Assembly: GCF_000019685.1 (NCBI RefSeq)
Contig: NC_011229.1
Coordinates: 806,001 to 870,000 of the forward strand
Reading direction: 5' to 3'
From: Borrelia duttonii Ly
GTDB taxonomy: Bacteria > Spirochaetota > Spirochaetia > Borreliales > Borreliaceae
DNA: 64,000 nt
Every line of letters begins with the position of its first letter. Positions within the stretch are counted from its first letter, which is position 1. Positions 54,436 through 64,000 of this stretch are shown piece by piece. Made by a program: the position numbers and the translations under genes. The notes below the pieces were generated by a model. That model ran no database searches and was not told the origin of the DNA. It saw only the letters and a program-made list of their open reading frames with translations.

Positions 54436-55881
54436 ATGATAAAGGGTACTGGTCAAATGATTGCCAATATTGCTAGTGAGCGGGGAATGAGTATAGATGC
54501 TATTAGAAAGACGGTTAGAGAATCGGTAATAATAGCTTATAAGAAATACTTTGGAACAAGTGATAATGCTTTAATTAAGTTTGATGATAATACTGGGGAC
54601 TTAATAGTTTATTCCAAAAAAAGGATTGTGGATGAAGTTAAAAATAATGTAATGGAGATATTAGTAGATGATGCTAAAACATTTGAAGTTGTAGATAATG
54701 AATATGTTTATGTTGAAATTAATCCTAAAATTTTTGATAGACTATCAATTCAGGTTGCTAAACAAAGAACTAAGAGTGATTTGCAGGGAATTGAGGATAA
54801 TGAACTTTATTTAGAATTTAAGCATAAATTACATAAAATTGTTATTGGTTATGTTCAACAAAATAGAAATGGCGATCTTTATGTTAATCTTGGTAGTACA
54901 GATGGTGTTATTCCTAAGAAATATCAATCTCCAAGAGAGGTTTATAGTCTTAATGATAAAGTGCGAGTTCTTGTTTATAGTGTTAAAAAAGGAAGGAATG
55001 GGATAGAGGTAATTTTATCAAGAACCCATCCTAAATTTATTGAAGAATTACTTGCTCTTGAAATTCCTGAGATTGAAGAAGGGATTATTAAGATACATAA
55101 AATAGTAAGGGATCCAGGTTATAGGACTAAAGTTGCTGTTTATTCTGAGAAAGAAGAAGTTGATTCTGTAGGTCCTTGTATTGGACAAAAGGGAGTTAGA
55201 ATTCAATCAATAATTAAAGAACTTGAAGGAGAAAAAATAGATATTATTCCTTATTCTAAAGATATTAAGGAGTTTATTAAGGATTCCTTAACTCCGGCTA
55301 AGATAGATAATGTGTATATTATTGATGAAGATTTGCATAAGGCATTAGTTGTTGTAAGTGATGATCAGCTTTCGCTTGCAATAGGTAAGATGGGACAAAA
55401 TGTTAGACTTGCAAATAGACTTCTTGATTGGGCAATTGATGTTAAAACTAATAGTCAATTTGCTGAAATGAAGGCAAGTGGAGAGTTTAAGCAAGATACT
55501 TTTGAAATGTTTGACAAAATTATTCAGGATAATGTTCAGGAAGATGAATTTGAAGAGATAAATAAAATTAGTGAACTTAAAGTTCTTGATGATGATATTG
55601 TTGCCAAATTGATTCAAAGAGATCTTGATGATATCGATAATTTTTTGAATGCCAGCGAAGATAAGCTTTTTGAGTTAGGAATAACTTATGAAAAGCAAGA
55701 AGAGATAAATAAAATATTAAAAGAAGGAATGGTAATAATTTCTAATGACGATGAATCTGTTGAAGATGTGAAAGATGAGGAAGATTTACTTTGTCCTGAG
55801 TGTGGTGCTGTTATTAATGAAAATATGACTTTTTGTCCAGGTTGTAAGATAGGGCTTAGTTTTGAATTTGAAGAGGAGTAA
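54436..55881 (+). CDS. nusA: Transcription factor NusA with C-terminal zinc ribbon
   Basis: 481 aa from ATG at 54436 with AAAGGAG upstream; upstream codons to 54397 overlap rimP. N-terminal RNA-polymerase-binding domain at 1-130, S1 domain at about 135-200 ('IVIGYVQQNRNGDLYVNLGSTDGVIPKKYQ'), two KH domains at about 205-340 ('GPCIGQKGVRIQSIIKELEGEKIDII', 'SLAIGKMGQNVRLANRLLDW'). A helix-hairpin-helix-like stretch follows, then an unusual four-cysteine ribbon, CPEC...CPGC, at the end. NusA controls pausing and termination, possibly at the hairpin before rimP. Confidence 0.95.
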   Translation: MIKGTGQMIANIASERGMSIDAIRKTVRESVIIAYKKYFGTSDNALIKFDDNTGDLIVYSKKRIVDEVKNNVMEILVDDAKTFEVVDNEYVYVEINPKIFDRLSIQVAKQRTKSDLQGIEDNELYLEFKHKLHKIVIGYVQQNRNGDLYVNLGSTDGVIPKKYQSPREVYSLNDKVRVLVYSVKKGRNGIEVILSRTHPKFIEELLALEIPEIEEGIIKIHKIVRDPGYRTKVAVYSEKEEVDSVGPCIGQKGVRIQSIIKELEGEKIDIIPYSKDIKEFIKDSLTPAKIDNVYIIDEDLHKALVVVSDDQLSLAIGKMGQNVRLANRLLDWAIDVKTNSQFAEMKASGEFKQDTFEMFDKIIQDNVQEDEFEEINKISELKVLDDDIVAKLIQRDLDDIDNFLNASEDKLFELGITYEKQEEINKILKEGMVIISNDDESVEDVKDEEDLLCPECGAVINENMTFCPGCKIGLSFEFEEE

Positions 55882-55885
55882 TAGT

Positions 55886-58501
55886 TTGTCAGAAAATATT
55901 GATGATGATCACAGTGAAGATGAAAAAAAAATTAAGGTTGTTAAATTACGAAAGAAGGTGGTAAAAGTTGTAGCTCATACTGATAAAAATTTGAATAGTT
56001 CTAGAGATGATTCTTTGAAATCTTCAAATTCATGGAATAAGCAATCTTCTGGTAAGGGATATTCGTATGATAATAAAGATAGGGGTGGTAGATCGTCTTC
56101 TTTTCATACAGATAATAGGGGTAATTCTGGGACTGTTCAACAGGGCAATAAGGGATATGTTCATAGGAACTCTACTTACAATAGAGATAGTAATAGTAGA
56201 GATAATAGAGGGTATTCTTATTCTAGAGGGGGAGGTATAAAATCTTCTTCTTTTCGTACTACGGATAATAAAGATAATTCTGGGGTGGTGCAACAAGGTA
56301 ATAGAAGGTATTCTAATAGAAGCTCTACTTATAATAGAGATAATAGAGAACATTCTTATTCTAGAGGGGGAGGTATAAAATCTTCTTCTTTTCGTACTAC
56401 GGATAATAAAGATAATTCTGGGGTGGTGCAACAAGGTAATAGGGTATATTCTAATAGAAACTATACTCATAATAGTAGGGATAATAGTAATAGTAGTAAT
56501 AATAGTTCCCAGTCATTTAGAAGAGTAATTAGGACTAAGGTTGTCTCTAGTGCAACTATATCACCTCCTTCTGATTCTGATAATAAGGGTCTTCTTAATA
56601 GAAAACTTGGCGAAAAAAAGAAGCAACAACAGGAAAGCCAAAAAGTTTATAAAAGGAAGAAAGAGGAAATTGAGAGCAAAACAATAGAACAAAAAGTCTT
56701 TGAACAACTTCAGAAAAAGAAGAAAGAAAATTTGGCAAATCCAATTCCTAAGTCAATTGATATTATGGGTAGTATTACTGTTGCTGAACTTGCAAGAAAA
56801 ATGAATTTAAAATCTTCGGATTTAATTGCTAAATTAATGACCTTAGGTGTAATGGCTACTATTAATGAAAAGATTGATTCTGATACTGCTACTATTTTGG
56901 TTGAAGAATATGGTTCAAGAGTTAATGTTGTTTCAATTTATGATGAAACAGTGATAGAGGCAGAGGAAGATGATGAGAGTAAAGAAGTTACAAAACCACC
57001 TGTCATTACAATAATGGGACATGTTGATCATGGAAAGACTAGACTTTTATCAGTGTTGCAGAATATTGATATCAATCAAACTGAATTTGGTGGGATTACT
57101 CAACATATTGGGGCTTATACTATTAATTATAATGAACATGAAATAACGTTTCTAGATACTCCAGGACATGAGGCTTTTACAATGATGAGAAGCAGGGGAG
57201 CACAGGTTACTGATATTGTTGTTCTTGTTGTCTCTGCTGTTGATGGAGTAATGCCACAGACTGTTGAGGCTATTAATCATGCAAAGGATGCAAATGTGCC
57301 TATCATAGTTGCGGTTAATAAAATTGATTTACCAGATTCAAATCTAGATAAGGTTAAGCATCAACTTTCAGAGTATGATTTGATACCTGAAGATTGGGGT
57401 GGGAATACAATTTTTGTTGCAATATCAGCTCTTAAAAATATTGGTATTACAGAACTTCTTGATATGATTATTTTGCAAGCCGAAGTAATGTCATTAAAAG
57501 CAAATCCAACCAAGAGGGCTGTTGGGAGAGTTCTTGATGCTAAGATTGATATGGGTAGAGGAGTGGTTTGCTCTGTTATAATTGAGGATGGAACTCTTTC
57601 TATAGGAGATTCTTTTGTTGGAGGAGTATATCATGGTAAAGTTAGGGCATTGATTAATGAACGAGGAGTATCTGTTAAGAGTATTGGTCCTGCAAAAGCA
57701 ATTAGTGTTTTAGGTTTTTCATCAATTCCACAAGCCGGTGATCCATTTCAAGTTACAAAAACAGAAAAAGAAGCCAAATTAATTAGTTCTAAAAGGCAAG
57801 ATCTTAAGAAATATGAAGATGCTAAAAATGTTAAAAAAGTTACCGTGTCAAATCTTTATGATTCAATTAAGGATGGGGAATTAAGAGAACTTAAGATAAT
57901 TTTAAAAGCAGATGTGCAAGGTTCTGTTGAAGCTTTAAAGCATTCTCTTGAAAAATTGACTAATAATGAAATTAGAGTAAAAGTTATTCATTCTTCGGTA
58001 GGTGCAATAACAGAGACCGATATTAGTTTTGCAGCAGCGAGTGAGGCAGTTATTATTGGTTTTCATGTGCGGCCTACAGCAAAAGCACAATTTTTGGCTG
58101 ATCAAGAAAAAGTTGAAATTAAAAAGTATAATATAATTTATGATGCAATTAATGATATTAAATCAGTTCTTGAAGGTATGTTAGAACCAGATATTGAACA
58201 GCAGTTTATTGGATTTGCTGAAGTTCGTGCTGTTATTAATATTCCTAAGGTTGGGGTAGTGGCTGGATGTTATGTGTCACAAGGATGCATAAAGCGTGAT
58301 GCTGTAACTAATATCATGAGGGATGGATATCAAATACATTCTGGTAAAATTTCCTCATTAAGGAGATTTAAAGAGGATGTTAAGGAAGTTGGTGCTCAAT
58401 ATGAATGTGGTATTATGATTGATAATTATTCTAATATTAAAGAAGGTGATGTCATTGAGGCATTTGAAGTTAAGAAAGTGAAGAGACGTTTTGAGTCTTA
58501 A
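55886..58501 (+). CDS. infB: Translation initiation factor IF-2
   Basis: 871 aa from TTG at 55886 (AGGAG 8 nt upstream). Long basic, disordered N-terminus with about three repeats of a 46-residue unit (about residues 60-195). Then an IF2N helix region ('[37 protein letters not shown]'). G domain with GHVDHGKT, '[10 protein letters not shown]', DTPGHEAF and NKIDLP. Domains II-IV follow, ending '[16 protein letters not shown]'. It places fMet-tRNA on the 30S subunit. Starts 4 bp after the nusA stop. Repeats are noted separately. Confidence 0.96.
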   Translation: MSENIDDDHSEDEKKIKVVKLRKKVVKVVAHTDKNLNSSRDDSLKSSNSWNKQSSGKGYSYDNKDRGGRSSSFHTDNRGNSGTVQQGNKGYVHRNSTYNRDSNSRDNRGYSYSRGGGIKSSSFRTTDNKDNSGVVQQGNRRYSNRSSTYNRDNREHSYSRGGGIKSSSFRTTDNKDNSGVVQQGNRVYSNRNYTHNSRDNSNSSNNSSQSFRRVIRTKVVSSATISPPSDSDNKGLLNRKLGEKKKQQQESQKVYKRKKEEIESKTIEQKVFEQLQKKKKENLANPIPKSIDIMGSITVAELARKMNLKSSDLIAKLMTLGVMATINEKIDSDTATILVEEYGSRVNVVSIYDETVIEAEEDDESKEVTKPPVITIMGHVDHGKTRLLSVLQNIDINQTEFGGITQHIGAYTINYNEHEITFLDTPGHEAFTMMRSRGAQVTDIVVLVVSAVDGVMPQTVEAINHAKDANVPIIVAVNKIDLPDSNLDKVKHQLSEYDLIPEDWGGNTIFVAISALKNIGITELLDMIILQAEVMSLKANPTKRAVGRVLDAKIDMGRGVVCSVIIEDGTLSIGDSFVGGVYHGKVRALINERGVSVKSIGPAKAISVLGFSSIPQAGDPFQVTKTEKEAKLISSKRQDLKKYEDAKNVKKVTVSNLYDSIKDGELRELKIILKADVQGSVEALKHSLEKLTNNEIRVKVIHSSVGAITETDISFAAASEAVIIGFHVRPTAKAQFLADQEKVEIKKYNIIYDAINDIKSVLEGMLEPDIEQQFIGFAEVRAVINIPKVGVVAGCYVSQGCIKRDAVTNIMRDGYQIHSGKISSLRRFKEDVKEVGAQYECGIMIDNYSNIKEGDVIEAFEVKKVKRRFES
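56214..56442 (+). repeat. Tandem repeat inside infB (138-bp unit)
   Basis: 56214-56304 and 56352-56442 are identical over 91 bp, 138 bp apart, inside the same reading frame. A third, degenerate copy lies upstream at about 56060-56200. The repeat unit encodes 46 residues rich in S, R, N, G and Y ([21 protein letters not shown]). Perfect identity of such a long copy points to recent duplication. Confidence 0.92.
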
Positions 58502-58520
58502 TAATTGTTTGTGTTTATGT

Positions 58521-58880
58521 ATGGAAAAAGCAATAAGAAAATCAAAACTTGAGAGTTTATTAGTTCAAGAGATTGGTAATTTGATAGTAACAAGATCAAT
58601 TAAAGATCCTAGAGTGCATGAATTTTTGACTGTTGTAAGGGTTGAGATTGCAAATGATTTAATTAATACAAAAGTATTTGTTGGGTCTATTAAAGAAGGT
58701 GTATCTCTTGATAATGCTATTAAAGCATTGAATAATGCTAAGGGTTTTATTCAAAGAAAACTTGTTAAGCGTATTAAGGTGAGAAATACTCCTAAATTGA
58801 ATTTTATAAGAGATGATACTATTTCTAAGGCTTTTTATGTTAATAAAATAATTGAAAATCTAAATTTTAGTGAAGAATAG
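58521..58880 (+). CDS. rbfA: Ribosome-binding factor A
   Basis: 119 aa from ATG at 58521; a TTG at 58491 inside the infB end is an alternative. '[50 protein letters not shown]' and '[31 protein letters not shown]' are RbfA hallmarks (KH-like fold). It helps mature the 16S rRNA 5' end. It follows infB by 19 bp, without a strong ribosome site. Confidence 0.92.
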   Translation: MEKAIRKSKLESLLVQEIGNLIVTRSIKDPRVHEFLTVVRVEIANDLINTKVFVGSIKEGVSLDNAIKALNNAKGFIQRKLVKRIKVRNTPKLNFIRDDTISKAFYVNKIIENLNFSEE

Positions 58881-58889
58881 TAAAAATTA

Positions 58890-59735
58890 ATGGATGGGAT
58901 TATTTTATTAAATAAGCTAGTTGGAATGACCTCTTATGAGGCTCTTTATCCTATAAAAAAATATTTCTCTACAAGTCGCATTGGACATACAGGTATTCTT
59001 GATAAATTTGCAAGTGGTCTTTTAGTTGTTCTGGTTGGTAAATATACTAAACTTTCAGGTTATATCACATCTTTAGATAAAGAGTATATATCAGAATTTG
59101 AGTTTGGTATTGAGACTGATACGCTTGATCCTAATGGTAAAATAGTAAATACAACAGATTATGTTCCCAATTTTAATGAAGTAGTTCTTGGTGTTAAGTC
59201 TTTAATAGGTGAGATTTTTCAGGTTCCACCTAAGTTTTCTTCAATTCATGTTAAAGGTCAAAGGGCTTACAAGCTTGCTCTTAGTGGAGAGTCTTTTGAC
59301 TTGCAAGCTAGGAAGATAAATATATATGATATTGAAATTTTAGATTATAACATTGATTTTCGTATTTTAAAATTAAAGATCAAATGTTCTAAGGGTACTT
59401 ATGTTAGAAGTATAGCAAGAGATTTAGGACGTGCTTTAGGATCATGTGCTTATGTAAAGAGCCTTAAGAGAACCCAAATTGGTGATTTTAAATTAGGTGA
59501 TGCTTATTGTTTTGACAATCTTAATGATAACTCTTTACTTGGTATAGAATCTTTAAATTTTTTTGAGAAAATTTATGTTGATGATAGTATGATTAGGTTT
59601 ATACAAAATGGTATTTATATAAATATTGCTATTAATGATGGCGAATTTAAAATTTTGAAGTCTCAGAATGAGAAAATATTAGCAGTAATTTGTGGTATTG
59701 GTTTAAATAAATATAGGTATATTATTATTTTTTAA
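58890..59735 (+). CDS. truB: tRNA pseudouridine-55 synthase
   Basis: 281 aa. The catalytic Asp lies in GHTGILDKFASGLLVV (usual GHTGTLDPxAxGvL, with I and K substitutions). 'YTKLSGYITSLDKEYISEFEFGIETDTLDPNGKI', 'QVPPKFSSIHVKGQRAYKLAL' and 'CSKGTYVRSIARDLGRALG' complete the family pattern. It makes psi55 in the T loop; both tRNAs here carry the T at that site. Last gene of the rimP operon, followed by a terminator. Confidence 0.94.
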   Translation: MDGIILLNKLVGMTSYEALYPIKKYFSTSRIGHTGILDKFASGLLVVLVGKYTKLSGYITSLDKEYISEFEFGIETDTLDPNGKIVNTTDYVPNFNEVVLGVKSLIGEIFQVPPKFSSIHVKGQRAYKLALSGESFDLQARKINIYDIEILDYNIDFRILKLKIKCSKGTYVRSIARDLGRALGSCAYVKSLKRTQIGDFKLGDAYCFDNLNDNSLLGIESLNFFEKIYVDDSMIRFIQNGIYINIAINDGEFKILKSQNEKILAVICGIGLNKYRYIIIF

Positions 59736-59906
59736 TATTTGATTTATAAATAATAATTGTTGATTTTATTATTTGATTACAAGATTATTGCTCTTTATTG
59801 CAGTACTTTAGATAAGTAAGATTGAAATAAAGTTTTTATAATATATTATTCTTTAGCGTTATTATTGATAATGAACTTGATTTAGTTAGATTTATGTAAT
59901 TTTTAG

Positions 59907-59935
59907 CAAAAAAGTCTTTAGACTGTTTTTGTTAT
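59907..59935 (+). terminator. Terminator after truB
   Basis: CAAAAAAGTCT pairs with AGACTGTTTTTG (one bulge, 2-nt to 4-nt loop), followed by TTATTT. It should end the rimP-truB transcript and its 3' arm overlaps the rpsO -35. Confidence 0.7.
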
Positions 59936-59957
59936 TTGAGTGAAAAAATATTATAAT
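59929..59957 (+). promoter_or_regulatory. Promoter of rpsO-pnp
   Basis: TTGTTA (59929-59934), 17-bp spacer, TATAAT (59952-59957). Initiation near 59964 gives a leader of about 68 nt. Confidence 0.7.
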
Positions 59958-59978
59958 TGACTGATGAAGATTTTAATT

Positions 59979-60010
59979 ATAGCAAGATGGTCTATTGTAG
60001 GCTTTGCTAT
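59979..60010 (+). promoter_or_regulatory. Leader hairpin upstream of rpsO
   Basis: ATAGCAA (59979-59985) pairs with TTGCTAT (60004-60010) in the predicted rpsO leader, just before AGGAG of the ribosome site. S15 is known to repress its own mRNA through leader structures in several bacteria; this hairpin is a candidate. Unproven here. Confidence 0.4.
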
Positions 60011-60031
60011 GATGGTATAGGAGCCGTTTTT

Positions 60032-60298
60032 ATGATTAGTAAAGAACAGAAACAAAAAATAATTACAGAGTTTGGAAAGAATTCGAATGATACAGGTTCA
60101 GTTGAAGTACAAATAGCGTTAATTACAGATAGAATAAGGTATTTAACAGAGCATTTGAAAAATAATAAGAAAGATCATAGCTCTAAGAGAGGTTTATTAA
60201 AGTTAGTTGGGCAGAGAAGAAGTTTATTGAGATATTATCAAAAAAAGAATTTGGAAGCTTATAGAACCTTAATATCTAAACTTGGACTTAGAAAGTAA
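60032..60298 (+). CDS. rpsO: 30S ribosomal protein S15
   Basis: 88 aa from ATG at 60032 with AGGAG upstream; an open frame reaches 59957 but that region is leader. '[68 protein letters not shown]' is a complete S15. It is the usual partner of pnp, 13 bp downstream. Confidence 0.97.
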   Translation: MISKEQKQKIITEFGKNSNDTGSVEVQIALITDRIRYLTEHLKNNKKDHSSKRGLLKLVGQRRSLLRYYQKKNLEAYRTLISKLGLRK

Positions 60299-60311
60299 TA
60301 AGGGGTAGGTT

Positions 60312-62465
60312 TTGAGAAAAATTTTAAAATTGAAAATAGGCAGAGAAGATTTAATTTTAGAGACAGGTTTGTTAGCTAAGCAAGCAAATGGAGCAGTTCT
60401 TGCTACTTATGGTGGTTCTACTGTTCTTGCTACAGTCTGTTGTTCAGATTCAATTCGAGAAAATTTAGATTTTGTTCCTTTATCTGTTGAATATAATGAG
60501 AAATATTATGCTGCTGGAAAGATTCCTGGAGGTTTTATTAAAAGGGAAGGTAAGCCAAAAGATAAAGAAGTGCTTGTTTCTAGATTGATAGATAGACCTA
60601 TGAGGCCACTTTTTGATAAAAGGTTTGGTAGGGAAATTCAGGTTGTTCCAACAACTTTGTCTACAGATCAAATGAATCCTCCTGATATTGTGGGGATGAA
60701 TGCTGCTTTTACGGCTGTTTTTTTGTCAGACATTCCTTTTAATGGTCCTATTGCAGCTGTGAGGATAGCTTATTTAAATGATGAATTTATAGTAAATCCT
60801 TCTTTTGATGAGATACAAGATTCTGTTTTAGATATTGTTGTTGCTGGAAGTTTAGATGGAATTACAATGGTTGAGGGTGGTGCTAATGAAGTTAGTGAAG
60901 AAATTTTGCTTGATGCTATAGATAAGGCTTATGCTTATATTAAGCAAATTTGTGATTTACAAAAAGAATTTATATATTTAATAGGTGAGAGAGAAAAGTT
61001 ACCACTTGCTTATGAGGAAAAGGTTTTTGAATTTAAGGATGATCTTAGAAGTCTAATTTATTCTGAACTTAAAGATGCGTGTTTTGTAAGGGGGAAACTT
61101 AATAGAGATAAAGCTATAAAGTTAGTTAAACAGAAAGCTTATGAACATTTTTCTTCTCTTGAGCAGATCAATGATGAAAATGAAATTCTTTTTTATAAAG
61201 CTTGTGATGATTTTGAACAAGAAATTGTTAGAAAATCAATCTTAGAGGATAATCTTAGAACCGATGGTCGTACTCCTACACAAATAAGAGATATTATTGC
61301 TGAAGTTGATCTTTTAAAGAGAACCCATGGTTCTGCTCTTTTTACAAGAGGTGAAACCCAGGCATTGGCTGTTACAACGCTAGGTACAAGTATTGATGAG
61401 CAAGTAATGGATGATATTGATGGTGATAAGCGTCTTAATTTTATGCTTCATTATAATTTTCCTCCATTTTCTGTTGGCGAGACAGGTAGACTTATGACAG
61501 GAAGACGTGAAATTGGACATGGGCATTTAGCTCAAAGATCCCTTGAAGCTATGTTACCTAAAAAAGATGATTTTCCATATACCATTAGAGTGGTATCTGA
61601 AGTATTAGAATCAAATGGTTCATCATCAATGGCAACCGTGTGTTCTGGAAGTATGTCTTTAATGGCTGCTGGAGTTCCTGTTAAAGAACAAGTTGCAGGG
61701 ATAGCTATGGGACTTATTAGTAATGATGATAAATATGTTATTTTGAGTGATATTCTTGGAGAAGAAGACCATTTAGGTGATATGGATTTTAAAGTCGCAG
61801 GAACCAAAAATGGGATTACTGGTTTTCAGATGGACATTAAAATTTCAAATGTTACAAAACAATTAATGAGAGATGCTCTTGAACAGGCACGAATTGGAAG
61901 AATGCATATTTTATCTATTATGGATTCTGTTATTTCAAGTTCAAGAGGTGATATATCTGTTAATGCGCCTAAAATCGTTCAATTGCAAATTGATATTGAT
62001 AAAATTTCTCTTGTGATTGGCTCTACTGGTAAGACGGTTAAAGCAATTACAGATGAATTTGAAGTTAGAGTTCAAATTGAACAAGATGGTAGAATTACTC
62101 TTTTTGGAACTGATAATTTAAAGATGCAAAAAGCTAAGGCAAAAATAGAGAGTATTGTTAGGGAACCTAAGGTTGGTGAAATTTATGATGGCATTGTGAA
62201 AAAAATTAACAGTTTTGGAGCTTTCATTGAACTTACTCCTACTAAGGAAGGGTTTTTGAGTAATAGGTCAAGATCTAGAGATGATAGGTATGGTAGTGAT
62301 ATTAGGCATTCTAGGTATAGTAATAGAAATTCTAGATATGGGAGAGATAATAGAAGTAGCTTTAGTATGCGTTTCCCAAGATTAGAAGAAGGGCAGATAG
62401 TTAAAGTTAGAATATCTGATATTGATAAATTTGGAAAAATTGAACTTGAATTAGCTAGAGATTAA
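60312..62465 (+). CDS. pnp: Polyribonucleotide nucleotidyltransferase (PNPase) with S1-domain insertion
   Basis: 717 aa. TTG start with GGGGTAGG upstream. Two RNase PH domains (about 1-210 and 315-545; '[25 protein letters not shown]', '[17 protein letters not shown]', '[32 protein letters not shown]'). KH domain at about 553-615. S1 domain '[30 protein letters not shown]' is split by an Arg/Ser/Asp/Tyr-rich insert at about 652-687 before '[23 protein letters not shown]'. Degrades RNA 3' to 5' with phosphate. Confidence 0.95.
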   Translation: MRKILKLKIGREDLILETGLLAKQANGAVLATYGGSTVLATVCCSDSIRENLDFVPLSVEYNEKYYAAGKIPGGFIKREGKPKDKEVLVSRLIDRPMRPLFDKRFGREIQVVPTTLSTDQMNPPDIVGMNAAFTAVFLSDIPFNGPIAAVRIAYLNDEFIVNPSFDEIQDSVLDIVVAGSLDGITMVEGGANEVSEEILLDAIDKAYAYIKQICDLQKEFIYLIGEREKLPLAYEEKVFEFKDDLRSLIYSELKDACFVRGKLNRDKAIKLVKQKAYEHFSSLEQINDENEILFYKACDDFEQEIVRKSILEDNLRTDGRTPTQIRDIIAEVDLLKRTHGSALFTRGETQALAVTTLGTSIDEQVMDDIDGDKRLNFMLHYNFPPFSVGETGRLMTGRREIGHGHLAQRSLEAMLPKKDDFPYTIRVVSEVLESNGSSSMATVCSGSMSLMAAGVPVKEQVAGIAMGLISNDDKYVILSDILGEEDHLGDMDFKVAGTKNGITGFQMDIKISNVTKQLMRDALEQARIGRMHILSIMDSVISSSRGDISVNAPKIVQLQIDIDKISLVIGSTGKTVKAITDEFEVRVQIEQDGRITLFGTDNLKMQKAKAKIESIVREPKVGEIYDGIVKKINSFGAFIELTPTKEGFLSNRSRSRDDRYGSDIRHSRYSNRNSRYGRDNRSSFSMRFPRLEEGQIVKVRISDIDKFGKIELELARD

Positions 62466-62474
62466 TAGGATATT

Positions 62475-63986
62475 ATGGTATTTGTAAATCACATAAACAT
62501 TATTTTTTTAAGTTTGTTTTTATTTGTGTCATGTCTTACTAATGAAAATATTAAAATTTCTCTTGAGAAAGGTGGTGTTGAAATTTCTTTTGATTTGATG
62601 GTTGATAATAAAGATTCGAATATTGATGACTTAGAGATTGAGGAGAGGGATTATTTATTGGGACTTAGAGATAATGAATCTTTCTTTTTGAGTGATGCTT
62701 TTTTACAAGAAGAGAATTCTTATTTTAAAAGTGCTAGGGAGAGTTATGCTAAACAAGATTTTGGTGCAGCCAGTTACTATTTGAATAAAATAGTAACTGA
62801 TGAAAAAAATTATCCTAAAGAATTAGTTGCAAAGGCAAATTTATTTTTTGGATATTTAAATTATAGTATGGGAATTTATGATCTCTCTGAATATAATTTT
62901 GATAATTTTTTAAAAAATTATAAATATTCTCATGCGAGTCTTAGAGTTGCTGAACTTAAATATTTTGTTAAGGATAGATTAGGTGCAATATCTGCATTGA
63001 AAGAGGTTGATCAGACTTCTCTTAATTCGGATTATGATCTTGGAATTTATAACTTTTTAAATAATAAGTTTGGAATAAATTATTTAAATTTAGAGACTTT
63101 GGGATTTTTAGATAATAGTATTTTTGATATGTTTGTTTTCGAAAATAATGTTTTTGTTGCAAATATATTTGGTGGTCTTTTACGATATGATATTAAAAAT
63201 AATGAATATAAAGTTTATATTAAAGATAAGAAAAGTATTTTTTTAAATGGTCTTAAAGGTTTTACAGAGCATAGAGGTTCTATATATATTGGCGGCAATA
63301 ATGTTCTTTATTATATTGATGATTTGGAAGGGTCTGTTAAACAAGTTGAAAAACCTTTACAAATTAATTTAGGTAGTATACAGGTTTTGCTAGGTGCTAA
63401 AGATGGCATTTTTGTTGGGACTCTAGATTCTGGATTATGGTTTTATTCTGATAGAGGGGAGTGGACTTATATTAAGCTTAATTCTAATAGAATTTCATCA
63501 TTATATTTAGATGAGGAAAAAAATTTGTTATTTGTTGGAACAATGAATAAATCTATTTATAGCGTTGATCTAACCGATTTTAATAATGTTAAACATTTAA
63601 ATTTTTTTAGTAAACTGGAGAGTGAAAAAAATATTAATTTTATCAAAAAGTATAATAATTATTATTATATTGGAACTTATGGTGGTGGGCTCTTTAGACT
63701 CAATTTAGATAATCATACTTATATAAGATATGACATTAATAATGATTCTAGCATTGGATATTTTCTTGATATGGAAATTAGGGATAATAAACTATTATTT
63801 GCAACTTTTGAGCATGGTTTATTAATTTATGATACGATGAGTGATAGTTGGGATTATTTAGGTCCTGGTGATGGGCTTATTAGTTTAAATTTAATCAAGA
63901 TTTTAAATTTTGATGATTATGTTATACTTGGGACTTTAAATAATGGTTTGGTTTTTATAAATGAGAGTATTAAAAAACAATTATGA
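62475..63986 (+). CDS. Putative lipoprotein with TPR-like and beta-propeller-like regions
   Basis: 503 aa. AGGA lies before the ATG. Signal ending in a lipobox (LFVSC-L, Cys about 20), so a lipoprotein. Residues about 75-185 resemble TPR repeats ('ARESYAKQDFGAASYYLNKIV', 'AKANLFFGYLNYSMGIYDLSEYNFDNFL'). The rest (about 200-500) is a row of short repeats typical of a two-component-type propeller: 'GDNSIFDMFVFENNVFVANIFGGLLRYD', 'DGIFVGTLDSGLWFYS', 'YYYIGTYGGGLFRLN', 'LFATFEHGLLIYD', 'VILGTLNNGLVFI'. Function unknown; perhaps a periplasmic scaffold or sensor. Confidence 0.75.
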   Translation: MVFVNHINIIFLSLFLFVSCLTNENIKISLEKGGVEISFDLMVDNKDSNIDDLEIEERDYLLGLRDNESFFLSDAFLQEENSYFKSARESYAKQDFGAASYYLNKIVTDEKNYPKELVAKANLFFGYLNYSMGIYDLSEYNFDNFLKNYKYSHASLRVAELKYFVKDRLGAISALKEVDQTSLNSDYDLGIYNFLNNKFGINYLNLETLGFLDNSIFDMFVFENNVFVANIFGGLLRYDIKNNEYKVYIKDKKSIFLNGLKGFTEHRGSIYIGGNNVLYYIDDLEGSVKQVEKPLQINLGSIQVLLGAKDGIFVGTLDSGLWFYSDRGEWTYIKLNSNRISSLYLDEEKNLLFVGTMNKSIYSVDLTDFNNVKHLNFFSKLESEKNINFIKKYNNYYYIGTYGGGLFRLNLDNHTYIRYDINNDSSIGYFLDMEIRDNKLLFATFEHGLLIYDTMSDSWDYLGPGDGLISLNLIKILNFDDYVILGTLNNGLVFINESIKKQL

Positions 63987-64000
63987 ATCTTATATAATTA

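Noticed and set aside
56060..56470. CRISPR-like array
   Set aside because: The repeat is in frame within infB, the period is 138 bp and there are only two to three copies with no unique spacers.
1..64000. Mobile element, prophage or defence system
   Set aside because: No transposase, integrase, phage structural, restriction or toxin-antitoxin gene was recognised, and composition is even across the window.

Overview
This window is a gene-dense, AT-rich (about 70% or more A+T) stretch of a Borrelia chromosome. The gene order oppB-like / ... / rrp2-hk2 / ... / rpoS / flgJ-flgI-flgA-flgG-flgF / apt / rplU-prp-rpmA-obg / ... / ftsH / tdk / tmk / tamB-bamA-skp / mutS / rimP-nusA-infB-rbfA-truB / rpsO-pnp matches my recollection of the Borrelia burgdorferi chromosome around BB0747 to BB0806. 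Protein divergence (for example in Apt) suggests a relapsing-fever-type species rather than B. burgdorferi itself, but that is inference. No IS element, prophage, CRISPR array, rRNA or plasmid-type gene is seen. Two tRNAs are present, Leu(UAA) and Gln(UUG).

Layout. 1-1000: end of a peptide-type ABC permease and an FtsB/DivIC-like protein. 1150-3268: two unrecognised proteins on the plus strand. 3231-8388: a minus-strand operon of RNase Z, ABC ATPase, ABC permease, GldG-like and DUF4340 proteins. 8694-13583: FAD oxidoreductase, ClpP, a putative lipoprotein, tRNA-Leu, DUF368/PopT, MazG-like and a LysM-M23 peptidase. 13798-22617: minus-strand block of Rrp2, Hk2, DNA polymerase III delta', CvpA, MurG, pyridoxal kinase, TsaD, a YibQ-type deacetylase-fold protein and RpoS. 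22729-26535: minus-strand flagellar rod/P-ring genes. 26806-41322: plus-strand translation, ribosome-assembly, protease and nucleotide genes. 41330-42588: two minus-strand genes ending in tmk. 42663-50075: outer-membrane biogenesis (TamB, BamA, Skp). 50106-63986: an orphan STAS protein, MutS, ComF, then the transcription/translation operons and a TPR/beta-propeller lipoprotein.

How the genes work together. The sigma-54 activator Rrp2 and its kinase Hk2 lie about 6-9 kb from their known target rpoS. A textbook -24/-12 element (GG-N10-GC) sits just upstream of rpoS. Immediately upstream of that element is a 21-bp hairpin that swallows the stop codon of the flagellar gene before it. TamB, BamA and Skp form an outer-membrane assembly cluster. 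RimP, NusA, IF2, RbfA, TruB, S15 and PNPase form the usual ribosome/RNA cluster, with an apparent attenuator between the rimP promoter and rimP.

The window is mostly conserved core genome and I did not find a wholly new gene system. The most interesting signals are regulatory or structural: the rpoS hairpin, a three-armed inverted repeat at 993-1099, the rimP leader terminator, recent tandem duplication in IF2, an Arg/Ser/Tyr-rich insertion in the PNPase S1 domain, a zinc ribbon at the NusA C-terminus, and a Prp protease whose usual substrate extension on L27 is missing. Promoters and hairpins were read by eye in a very AT-rich genome and are candidates unless stated otherwise.
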